64,000 bases of DNA, from assembly GCF_026914185.1 (NCBI RefSeq), contig NC_070567.1, forward strand, positions 1,240,001 through 1,304,000. Reading direction: 5' to 3'. The notes below the pieces were generated by a model that did not search any database, had not been told where the DNA came from, and saw only the letters and a program-made list of their open reading frames with translations. The DNA is from Puccinia triticina. Lineage: Eukaryota > Basidiomycota > Pucciniomycetes > Pucciniales > Pucciniaceae. The position numbers and the translations under genes are program-made. Positions 55,185 through 64,000 of this stretch are shown here, in pieces (position 1 is the first letter of the stretch; each line of letters opens with the position of its first letter).

Positions 55185-57381
55185 ATGAGTTGGACTCCCG
55201 TCTGGGCGCCCTCTGGCCTCTCGCCCCTGCGCCCCAGCACCACCACCACCACCAACAACAACCACGGCAACATCAACAACAACAACAACAGCTCGACCGT
55301 CTTCTCCGACCCCTCTCTGGCTCCCCAACGCCGTCGGGATGGCTCCTGGACGAACGCCCAGACCGCCGAGCTGCTCAAGTTCTCCATGAGCATCACCGGC
55401 CACCATGACCGTCCCCACCGTCAGTCGCTCGCAGGCTCGACCATCCAGCTGCCGCCCATCTACGGTCCCATCGGATTCAGGCGCTCCCCGCTACCCTCCT
55501 TCGCCGCCCTCCCCCCCATCATCCCTGGCCTCGTGACCGGAGCCCAGCCGCCATCAACGTCGTCGTCGTCGTTCCCGCGCAAGAGCAGCCTCGCCGACTT
55601 CCAGCTGCCCCTATCCGCCCGCCACCATCATCAGTTGCCGTCCCCCATCCACTCCTCCTACTTCTGCTCCCCAGTCCCAGCTCCCACCAAGCCCAGCAGC
55701 AGCAGCAGCAGCAGCATCCTCATCCGTCCCTTCGACGAGCCCTACTCGTCCCCAATGCTCTCCCCCCACCCTGCCCTCGTCTGCGCCTCCCATCCAGCAG
55801 CAGCCTATGTCAGTAGCAACCCGCCAAAGCGCTCCAAAGCCGCACTGGCCACCGAAGATTGGGACCATCCTAGCTTCGCGAGACCGCCCCATCGCGCAGT
55901 CCCCGAGCCCTCGCTGCTCGCCAAGACCGCCGACTTCTGGCGCCCCGCGGCTCCCGGGAGCCCCATGGACCTCTCCACCGACATCCACGGCTCCCTCTCG
56001 GCCAAGGATCTCCAAGCCCAGCCCATCTGCGACGAGCCCCTCGTGCCCAACGTCTATCCCGTCCCCCCGCCCCCACCCTACGAGCAATCTGCGGCCCCGC
56101 TCTCGGACTTGGCTGCAGACATCGTCTGGGAACGCTGTTACTTCCCCAAGCCCCGGGCCGCCTCGACCGCCCCTGCTGCTGCCGCTGGTGTTGCCCCATG
56201 GGACTCCGCGTTCTCCTGGTCGACCTCGTACGGCTTCCATTCCAGCCCCACTAGTCACATGGCCCCGTCATTGGTGAACCCTACTTGCTGGCCGGGCGGG
56301 CCATCGACAACACCCGGCTTCGGGGTGATTGGCGCGGAAGCCAAGGCGCGCCGGTTCCATCGCCCATACCCTCCTGCCTCCTCCGTCAGCCCCCCTCCAC
56401 CCTCCGACGTCTCCTCCCACTCGCCCCACCCGCATGGAAGGAAGCCGTCGCTCGGCCAAGCCGGGAAGGTCGAGGTCAAGCCCGCGTTCCGTCGCTGGAC
56501 TAGACAGGTCCTCGAAAGCACCCTCCTGTCCCCCCAGGTGCTCATCCTTGCCCTCTTCTATGTCGACCAGCTCGCGGGAGTCGACGTCTTTGGTGACTTG
56601 AATGGCAAGATGTCGCTTGCGCCTTACAAGATGCTCCTGGCTGCGTTGGTCGTCGCCAATAAAACCTTGGACGACCATAGCTACCGCAACTCGGTCAGTC
56701 ATTTCTCACCCTTATCCCCCTAGCTGACCCAGCTCATCTGTGTGTGCTTTTTCCATGCAGACGTTTGCGAATGTGTCCAGCATGACTAATGCCGAGGTCA
56801 ATGCCATCGAGGTGTGCTTGCTGAAAGCGCTGAAGTTTGATGTCGTTCCCACGACTGTGCAATGGACGGGCTGGCTCAAAGAAGTGATCGGAGCAGGCGA
56901 GCGGAGCGGTCTTCTGATGCCGCCGGAGCTCGTTGGCCCCCCGTCGCCGATCTCCCCGCATCTGCCGTCCCCGGCGCTGTTCGCCGGCGGCTTCGACGGC
57001 TTCCCTAGCCTCCCCAACCATCTGCTCCACGGCTCCATCTTCGACCAAGCCCCGACGCCCGACTTCCAGTGGCATCCTTCTTCCGTCGACCCTCGAGCCA
57101 CATCGACCACAGCTGGCAGTGGTGGTGCTGGTGGTGGGAATATGTCGAAGCCGTCCGCCCCGATCCCCCTCCAAAACCTGCCCCACGACCTCCGCTTCCT
57201 CCTCCACCACCCCCCCGTCCCCGTCGAGCCCTTCCGTGTAGACCCCCATCAACACCTCGAGCTCACCGGCGCTTCCCGCACCGGCCCCAACGCATTCGCC
57301 TCCGCCTTCCAACACCATCCCGGCCCCGGCTCCGCCGCAGGCTGTTTCGTCCGCACTTATTCAGGCTTCGGGCCCATCTAG
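55185..57381 (+). CDS. Cyclin-domain protein (PHO80/PCL-like), two exons
   Basis: Exon 1 is 55185-56693 and exon 2 is 56761-57381, with a 67-bp intron (GTCAGT...CATGCAG); 709 residues. Residues 1-430 are low in complexity, rich in Pro, Ser and Asn (an N-rich run near residues 23-45 and a Ser run from CAGCAG repeats). The cyclin box spans roughly 435-555: FRRWTRQVLESTLLSPQV, SLAPYKMLLAALVVANKTLDD, then across the intron FANVSSMTNAEVNAIE and LLKALKFDVV. This layout matches fungal PHO80/PCL cyclins, which activate a PHO85-type kinase in cell-cycle, nutrient or polarity control; the specific partner is inferred. The C-terminal 150 residues are again Pro-rich. GC content is far above its surroundings, as expected of a host gene. 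The start is the ATG after a GC-rich leader. Confidence 0.85.
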
Positions 57382-58626
57382 GGTGTCCCACCCCCTCGAT
57401 CGTCTTATTTATGTGAGTACTCGCTTCGATCTGGGCTCTGCGTCGACGTCTGCTGACGGGGTCTCTCGACAGTAGTGGTCTCCTCTTGTGGACGGCTAGC
57501 GTGGACGCCGGCCGTGGCTCGTTCGGGCGCCGGCCGGGCTGCCGCCCCGCCCCGCTCGACCTTCCCGGCCTCCCCTCGCACCCTCTCCGTCCCCCCCGTC
57601 TCCTCATTCAGCTCGTTTTTTACTTTTTTATTTGAGTGGCCGGGTCGGTATTCATCCATCAGATATTTATAGACCCTCTTTCCTTATCTGCTCCCCTTCT
57701 TTCTCATGCCCCCCTTCACCCAGAAAACCCATAAACCCCACAAAAAACACACACTCTCACACTCTCACCGTACTCCACCATTTAATCTTCCCCGTCTAGT
57801 CACACACGAATGCCCGAGATCTTCTTTCTTCCGACAACACAGAAACCTCGAAACTAGTCCACCAAAAAAACACAAAAAAAAACTCGTAAAATTTCGAAAC
57901 CACTCAAAAATATTTCCAGAAGAATGAGGCCTTCCGACATGGTGGCTTCGTTCCCCACCATCCCACACTCCTTTACACTGTCGCTCCTTTCCTCGCCCCA
58001 TAACCATATGCACATTACACATCCACCATCTGATAATGAATGCCCGACCGATAACCGTTTTTTTTTTTCTTTTTCTTCCGTACCTCTCTCTTCTATATGA
58101 TCTTCTATACGTATGAGTCTATTATTTATGTTTGTGTGTGTGCTGTTATGTTTCGTAGTGTGCAGCGACCGAAGCCGTTTTTTTTTTTGCTGGCGTCCTC
58201 CTTCCTCTCTTTTCCTCCTGTTTTTTTTGGGGGAGGCCTGCTCGCGTATGTGTAGTAGTCTCTCTTTTTTTTTTGGAGGAGTAGATGAGCGGAGGCCCTC
58301 TGAAGGTGTGTGTTTTGTCTTGGTTGACTGGTGCATGTGGGTGTGCGCTCGTCCCGCCGCTCGGCCAGCTCCGGCCCTCGCACCTTCTCCGCCCCTTTTT
58401 TTCGCCGCCGGTCTCTCTCCTCCCCTCTGCCACTCAAACACCTCACACACTTTTAAGAAATAGACACCAAAATCGCCTCGTGCCGAGTCATTTTTTTTTT
58501 TTCTGGGCGTCGGCTGGATCGGCTTCGTTTTTGCGCGCGCTGCGGGTCCGATATCGATCGATGTCGAGTCCGCCGAGCTGTTGTTCTCTGCGCGGTGTCG
58601 GAGCCAACTTCGTTAGTCCTCCCTTC
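57382..58626 (+). other. 3' region of the cyclin gene
   Basis: 57413-57472 (GTGAGT...CTCGACAG, 60 bp) looks like a 3'UTR intron. The remainder is T-rich/C-rich with AAACACAAAAAAAAA tracts and no gene; ORFs on the opposite strand (57854-58450) are composition artefacts. The Harbinger element begins at 58630. Confidence 0.45.
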
Positions 58627-58861
58627 TGAGAGCATATCCAACGGAGCCGCTGTCGCGCGACCTGAGTCCAACTTTGGCGGGCCGGAAGGCATTTTTGGCC
58701 TCCAGCGGACCCGCCAAAAGGGCTGCCAAAGTTCGCGGGGGTGGATGAAACCCGCTCGAGGCTGCCTCTTTTGGCAGCTCTGGGCAAGCCGCCATCGACA
58801 CCACTTCCCCAACATATCGACCGCTCGACCGCAAAATCATACGACCTCGACTCATCACACC

Positions 58862-59869
58862 ATGGACAACACCACCGGTGCCACCAACGAATCACCTCCT
58901 CCAACTCCTCAATTTTCAGCTCCTGTCGAAGACCAAACAACCGAGGGTACCAAAACCCGAAATCCTCGCTGGACCATCGAAGAAGATAAACTTCTCTGCA
59001 CCGCATGGCTCAACGTTACCCGGGATGCTATAGTCGGAACGGGGCAAAAAGCAGTGACCTTTTGGGAAAGAGTCGCAACTTATCAGAAGAGACTCGTCGA
59101 AGATTTCAATACAGAGAAAAAAACAACCAAGGGCTTCAAAGAACTTCCCTTCCGATTAACAAACGCCGTCGAATGTCGCTGGGGCCATATCATGAAGACC
59201 TGTAGTCGCTTTTGTGGATGTTACAGTCAAGTCAAACGCCGATTGGCCAGCGGAAAGACTCGCGATAATGTGGTTTGTGTTCATTTTTAGCTTACAAGCT
59301 GTGCTGGGGATGCTCATCTGTTTGTTTCTATCTTTCAGCTTGCCGAGGCAAAAGAACTATACAAGATCACATACGACTCAACCTTCAACCTCGATCATTG
59401 TTGGGGTATCTTGAAAGACACCCCAAAATGGCAAGCGACACAACAAGAGCACGATGCAAAACTGAAAAAAACAAAGGCGCCAAAGGAATCTACCTCAAGA
59501 CCCGCAACCAATGCCAACTCGGTCTCGGCTGCGGACGAATCCAATACAACTTCTTCCGTTTCTGCTCCAGACGACCTTGGCGAGGAAGAGAGCGACCTCG
59601 GTGATCGACGTGTTCTTGGAGATGAGGGCCGTCCAGATGGGAACAAAGCAGCTAAAAGAAAAAGGAACGAGGAAGCGTTGTTAGAGAAGGTCATCAAGAT
59701 GCAAGAATCCCTTGTCAAAACTGCTGAAGAACGAACGGCTTTGGTGAAAGCGGCCATGGAATCAGCAGAGGAGCATCGAACGATGTCCGTGATTCTCACT
59801 GGATTGGATGGTCCCTTGGTAGCTTATTGGGAAAAAAAGAAAAAGGAGGTTACTGATCGTTACATGTAG
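58862..59869 (+). CDS. Harbinger Myb/SANT-like DNA-binding protein
   Basis: Exons 58862-59272 and 59339-59869, with a 66-bp intron (GTTTGT...TTTCAG); 313 residues, no disruption. The N-terminal Myb/SANT-like domain has spaced tryptophans in RWTIEEDKLLCTAWL, FWERVATYQ and ECRWGHIMK. The second half is charged, with a NAM-associated-type region (KRKRNEEALLEKVIKMQESL) likely to form a coiled coil. In PIF/Harbinger elements this second protein binds the transposase and element ends and helps carry the transposase into the nucleus (known from the superfamily). The start at 58862 (MDNTTGATNE) is preferred over an upstream in-frame start at 58595, which lies outside the element. Confidence 0.9.
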
Positions 59870-60121
59870 CCAACCCTTTGTTCTGTTCCGACTCCCCTCT
59901 GTGAAATTGTGAAGAATTAAAAAAAAAAAAAATTCTGCTTTTCCTCAAACGACAAACAAATCATACATGTGTCTTTCAATTTGTTTCCTCAAATGATGAA
60001 AATGATAAAAAATCTTTGTATTGTCAATCAAGAAACGAGTAAAAAACAACCTTTGGAGAGGAGACAGTTTTCAACTAGCGAGAGAGAAATAAAAGTAAAT
60101 ACAAATGTCAAGGAATTGATT

Positions 60122-61548
60122 TCAAGCCTCAGAGCCCTTTTTCTTCCAGAGATGTTCAATCAAGTCCTTCTTGAGACGGTCGTGAGCATCAATGTCTCGG
60201 AGGGTTTGATATCGCAGAAGAAACTGATTGAAATCATTTTCGGAGGACTTGCTAGTAGCTAGTTCTTCTTCTGTCCTAGCATTTTGATCGTACCGGTGAT
60301 TGTATTCATATTCGCTTCCGGATTCATCCTCAATTGTCATGTTATGAAGAATTATAACAGTCTTCATGATTAAGCACAGTGTGCCGTGATCCCAAAGACG
60401 GCCGGGAAGTCGGATGATAGCATATCGAGCTTGCAAGCAGCCAAATGCACGTTCAATGTCTTTCCGATACGCTTCCTGCATTTTTGCAAAATGCTTGTTT
60501 TGCTGACCTTGCGGCGCCGAGATGGACTGTATAAGGGTTGAATATTTGGGATAGATTGCATCGGTGAGATAATACGGAAGGTTGTACGTGTTTCCATTGA
60601 CTTTGTAGGAAACCACAGGAGCGGTGCCATCTTGAGCCTTCTGAAAAAGAGGGGATCGATCCAAGATGTTGATGTCGTTGAGAGTTCCTGGAAGGCCAAA
60701 AAACGCGTGCCAAAGCCATAAGTCGTGTGTTGCTACCGCCTCGAGCACAACCGTTGGCTCCTTTTCTTTTCCGGAGTATGTACCGTGGTCTGCCTTTGGG
60801 CAGTTTTTCCAGCACCAGTGCATGCAGTCCAACGAGCAGATCATTCCAGGAAATCCGCGCTCTTTTGAAACCGCCAGTATTCGTTTCAAATCCGCTGCGT
60901 TTGGACTTCGCAAGTACTCGTTGCTGTAAATGTTGACAATCGCCTGACAGAATCGCCTGAGACTCTTGAGCGCAGTACTTTCACCTATCATTCATGATAC
61001 CTCAATCAGGAATTGGTCACATAGATTTTTTAAACAGGAAAAAAGCCAAAAAACTTACTTATTCACAGGTATTCATCGAGTGAATCAGCACTGTATCCGT
61101 AGGCCAGCATCCTAATAGCAGCAGTTGCCTTTTGTAAGGGTGAAAAACCTAAACGACCAGCTGCATCTCTTTTCTGAACAAAGTAATCATCCTCCTCGAC
61201 AATCGCATCCACAATCTTCAGAAACAAAGGTCGTCTCATCCTGAAACGCCGACGGAACGTGTCTAGTGTGTATACTGGCCGTTCGGAAAAATAATCATTG
61301 ATGAGCTGTTCATGACCTTGAAGTCGGTTCCGATGAATTTCCTGTCGTCCAAAAGTAGATCCGCCTCGCTTGATAACTTGATTTCTTCGGTGAATGAGCA
61401 ATGTGAGCGTTGTTTGAAGTGAAGCTAGTTCTTCAGTTTCATCTTCGATCCACTCCAGGTACTCAATCGGGTCCATATTGACGGAGGATTTGTGTTTTTT
61501 GAGTCGGAGGATGAGCGCTTGTTGCCGGGTTTCTACCTGGCAGGCCAA
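60122..61548 (-). CDS. Harbinger DDE transposase (DDE_Tnp_4 type), one nonsense codon
   Basis: Exon 1 is 61548-61059 and exon 2 is 60984-60122, with a 74-bp intron (GTAAGT...AATGATAG). The N-terminus contains VYTLDTFRRRFRMRRPLFL, the usual pre-catalytic block. Exon 2 holds the nuclease: first Asp in MICSLDCMHW, second in PYYLTDAIYP, Glu in KDIERAFGCLQARYAI, all three present. It cuts and joins DNA at the element's ends. Two codons before the splice donor, after DSLDEYL, the frame meets TGA where the family usually has Arg; a CGA-to-TGA change is the simplest account. Without that codon the reading would be continuous across the intron (I-S-E-S-T-A). So the copy is probably inactive by a single point mutation, unless read through or mis-sequenced. 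Confidence 0.9.
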
Positions 61549-61677
61549 CTCACCCCAGCTTGGTTTGGACAGTCCATTATTTGGACTGTTGTGATAGATG
61601 TGTGACAGTCCGGGACATCTGGTTGTGGGCCGCTAGAGGCGACCCAATCCACCCCCGGACCGTTGGAGATGCTCTGA

Positions 61678-62305
61678 GTCGGCAAGCTGACGGCCCTTCC
61701 GCGAAGCGGACCGGCCCGCGCGCTGTCCATCCCCCCTCGGGACGGGCGGCTCTAGGACGGGCCACTAGAGAGGCCACTAGCGCGAACGTTTCAGCTTTTT
61801 TCTCTCGAGACGGAACATCCACATGTGCCGTCTCGTGGTGTCGACCGTCACGAGGGGCTCTTCTGGGTCTAGGGACCTGTGAGGATCACTGTTCTCTCGC
61901 ACGATGCCGCGCGGGGGGCACGGATGAAATGGAGAGGAGGACAAAGGAAGGGTCGAGTGTTGGGTCCTAGGGTTAAATAGACTGTGCACACATGGCCGTG
62001 GGCGGGGACATATTGAAAAGGAAGGAACACCAATAGAAGGCTGTCATGGCCAAGTTGACTTGCATGAAATCAGACCACTTTGATGAGAGACAACCAGAGT
62101 GAGTGGAGCAAGCATAAGAGTGAGAAACACAGGGATCAGGGGAATCTTGAGGTGAAATGAGAGCAGAAGGAAGGAAGATGGAGCCAAATAATGAACAAGG
62201 AGTTAAGTCGGTTGTAGACTGTATAGTAAATATAACATTTGCCTGTGTCTGTGGTAGGTACTTGCAGACTGACCCCTACAAACATTGTTTTTGCGCACAA
62301 TCATT
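61678..62305. other. intergenic
   Basis: GC-rich at 61678-61960 with no gene, then ordinary sequence. The right part is the 3' flank of the next gene. Confidence 0.4.
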
Positions 62306-63374
62306 TTAAAGATACTTAATGTGCGGAAACTCCTTTGAAAGACTGCCTGAGAAATCGAACACGTAAGGTAAACTATTGATGAGGCCCCTGCATGTGTCGT
62401 CGAGTGGGCGGCAACCAAAGCGCGTACTCCATTTACGACTGATGGCCTTGATGTTTGCATTCATGAGTTCTTTCTGCTTCTGATCTTTGATTTTTTCGGA
62501 GTAAGTAATATGGGTAAGTGCTTTTGCATAAATCAGAATCTTGGCTTGCGCGTAAACGGAGGCTGGTTCAGCAGTTGCCACGTTGATCAGTCCTCTCAAT
62601 TCTCGAGATGTTTCTGTTTCCTGGTTCTCTACATCTTTGTTGAACTGCTTGATCAGCTCTTGAGCTAAGATGATACGTTCGCCATACTGTTCGATTGCAG
62701 CTGGCGGTTTCGGATCATTCTTGTCACCAGCTTCACCCCTTAGGAACGATTTGCAACTGGGTCTCGACGAGTCTTCAGAAGTAAGGATTTTTTTTCGAAT
62801 ACATTATTTCAGCTGTTTTATATGAAACGGCTGCCAAAGTGGTAAAAACTATATGCGAATGCAAGTGAGTGGGGTCACGTACACATCCTGTCTACGAAAA
62901 AATTCAGTTCCTTTAGTTCAGCTTCATTAATATGGTTTGCTTCAGGATTTCTGGTCCAGCTCGGTTTGCCTGTGAAATCAATTTCCTTGTGAGATCGAAA
63001 CCCCTGCACGAGTTGTATTCAGCACTTTTTGGCTTACTTTTTCGTTTTGCTCGTAGCCCTGGAAGCCATCTTCGACTTGATGATCCTTCCTCTTGCATAT
63101 CTAGAGCAAACAACGGAGATCAATTCATAGTCAGCGCGGTCCAGGGTAGATAGACGGAAATGATTGAGTCGCTATGTGTTTAAATTCCAAAAGAAGTCGG
63201 AAAGATTGGCCAGAACTTACCTGCCGTACATGATCTCTCCGCTCTCGTATCCATGAGCGGGGCATCTGTGTCACTCGCATAGTCTGCCAGCTCTACAAGC
63301 TTGGGATATGCAGCCCGACAAAGAAGGAGATGGGCAAGTAGGAGCGTGCAGCGCAGGAGATACTTCGAGTTCAT
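62306..63374 (-). CDS. Secreted hypothetical protein, four exons (effector candidate)
   Basis: Function unknown. Exons 63374-63221, 63100-63038, 62969-62883 and 62772-62306, with introns of 120, 68 and 110 bp (donors GTAAGT, GTAAGC, GTACGT). All phases agree, and the 771-nt total gives 256 residues. The N-terminus is a clear signal peptide (YLLRCTLLLAHLLLC, cleavage near RAA, residue 22). The mature part begins acidic, then has a basic patch at the exon 2/3 junction (LRAKRK). After it comes NEAELKELNFF, then a longer helical region (ERIILAQELIKQFN, AKILIYAKALTHI). About six cysteines remain after cleavage. No known domain. The second and third introns are short and nearly open in frame, so a naive model retains them; I chose splicing because it removes a stop after MKLN. 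The third acceptor (TTCTGAAG) is the weakest point. Confidence 0.7.
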
Positions 63375-64000
63375 GGCTGCTGTCTGGGGAGTTGAAAAGG
63401 TGGTTCACGAGCCTAAAGATTGGGAATCTCACAAGGCGCGCTCGGGCAAACAACAACCGGGCCAACGAGTTCTTTATAACACTCGCTTTGCCCGATCCTG
63501 ACACACCTCCGATCAGGGGGCTTGTGTCAAGCTAGTGTCTGAGATCGAATTCGGCTTTGGAGCTCCCCTCATACTCTTTTCCTGGACACATGTCTAGAGC
63601 TGTATTTAGCTTAGCCTTGTTTTCAGAATTCACGAAACTTGTCTACACAAGTTGAGGGTTATTCCCGTTTGTCTTCAACTTGTTGTGCTTTTCCAATGCA
63701 ACACAAAAGTACGGCTGCTCTGTAATCGGTTGATTTGGTTTCTCTGATGTGATGTACTGCACCTCATATAGTATCTTTTTGGATGCAATGCAGTCCGTGG
63801 AATAAGTCCTTTTGACTTTTCATGTGTTGCTTTGTTTGCTGCTCTATTTCTGTTCTGCTGTTGTATTCTTGTGAGCCTCAGGTTCATAGTGTGTTCCCTT
63901 TTCCATGTCTTGGACCAGAAATCTTGACCAAATTGTTTTATCTCGCTGATTCACAAAATTACTTCAGACTGAAGAAAGCAAACAGATGGAATGCCCCTGC
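63375..64000. other. upstream flank
   Basis: Promoter side of the preceding gene and AT-rich DNA to the window edge. Small ORFs here have no support. Confidence 0.4.

Larger units (their letters stand above)
58630..61674. mobile_element. PIF/Harbinger DNA transposon, full length
   Basis: 3045 bp with 15-bp inverted ends GAGCAT(A/C)TCCAACGG (58630-58644 and 61660-61674), flanked by TGA (58627-58629, 61675-61677). A 3-bp duplication is diagnostic of PIF/Harbinger, and GAGCATCTCCAAC-type ends are known from this superfamily. It carries the two expected genes, convergent: a Myb/SANT-like protein (+) and the DDE transposase (-). Both are spliced. The only lesion seen is one stop codon in the transposase. 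Confidence 0.95.

Noticed and set aside
54099..57607. Long opposite-strand and alternate-frame ORFs over the cyclin gene
   Set aside because: The very high GC content removes stop codons; only the plus frame with the cyclin box and an in-phase intron has domain support.
57854..58450. 198-residue minus ORF in the cyclin 3' region
   Set aside because: Lys/Glu-rich translation of T-rich and C-rich DNA, no domain and no partner frame.
1..64000. tRNA, rRNA and riboswitch genes
   Set aside because: I looked for tRNA-like and rRNA-like blocks; the only tRNA resemblance is the Copia primer site. A tRNAscan or Infernal run would settle it.

Overview
This window looks like a repeat-dense nuclear region of a basidiomycete, most likely a rust fungus (Pucciniales, Puccinia-like). 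That placement is inferred from four things: short GT-AG introns of about 60-110 bp; several signal-peptide proteins typical of plant-associated fungi; a crowd of transposons (DIRS-like, Copia, Helitron, PIF/Harbinger, Mutator-like foldback elements, TA-target MITEs); and a RecQ-like helicase relic and a paralogous hypothetical family of the kind expanded in rusts. No species can be named from sequence alone.

Layout. 1-1149 is a broken RecQ-like helicase running off the left edge. About 1.5-12.3 kb is one DIRS-like retrotransposon on the minus strand (gag, RT, RNase H, tyrosine recombinase), split inside the RT by a Copia element (4101-9368) with a perfect 5-bp target duplication. 13128-15279 holds two nested foldback elements of one family, each with a 9-bp duplication, around a palindromic GACCGGTC satellite. 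15440-15971 is a solo LTR. 16.4-18.5 kb carries an AT microsatellite and four small MITEs. 19.3-21.4 kb is a four-exon gene for a large secreted protein. 22.0-24.3 kb is a palindromic element interrupted by about 1.9 kb of DNA with a 193-bp tandem duplication. 24.3-31 kb is mostly non-coding repeat debris with a Nop9-like relic. 31.6-37.8 kb has two damaged copies of one paralogous gene. 38.0-40.4 kb has two more foldback elements carrying the same GACCGGTC satellite. 46.5-47.4 kb is a five-exon gene for a small six-cysteine secreted protein, absent from simple ORF calls. 48.8-50.1 kb is a Helitron/PIF1 helicase relic. 55.2-57.4 kb is a cyclin gene, the clearest housekeeping-type gene. 58630-61674 is an almost intact two-gene PIF/Harbinger transposon. 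62.3-63.4 kb is a four-exon secreted-protein gene.

The host part is therefore four convincing genes (cyclin, three secreted proteins) plus one damaged paralogous pair; nearly everything else is transposon-derived. Many elements can be delimited to the base by target-site duplications, so the order of insertion can be read. The most unusual feature is one palindromic satellite sitting inside elements with three unrelated sets of termini.
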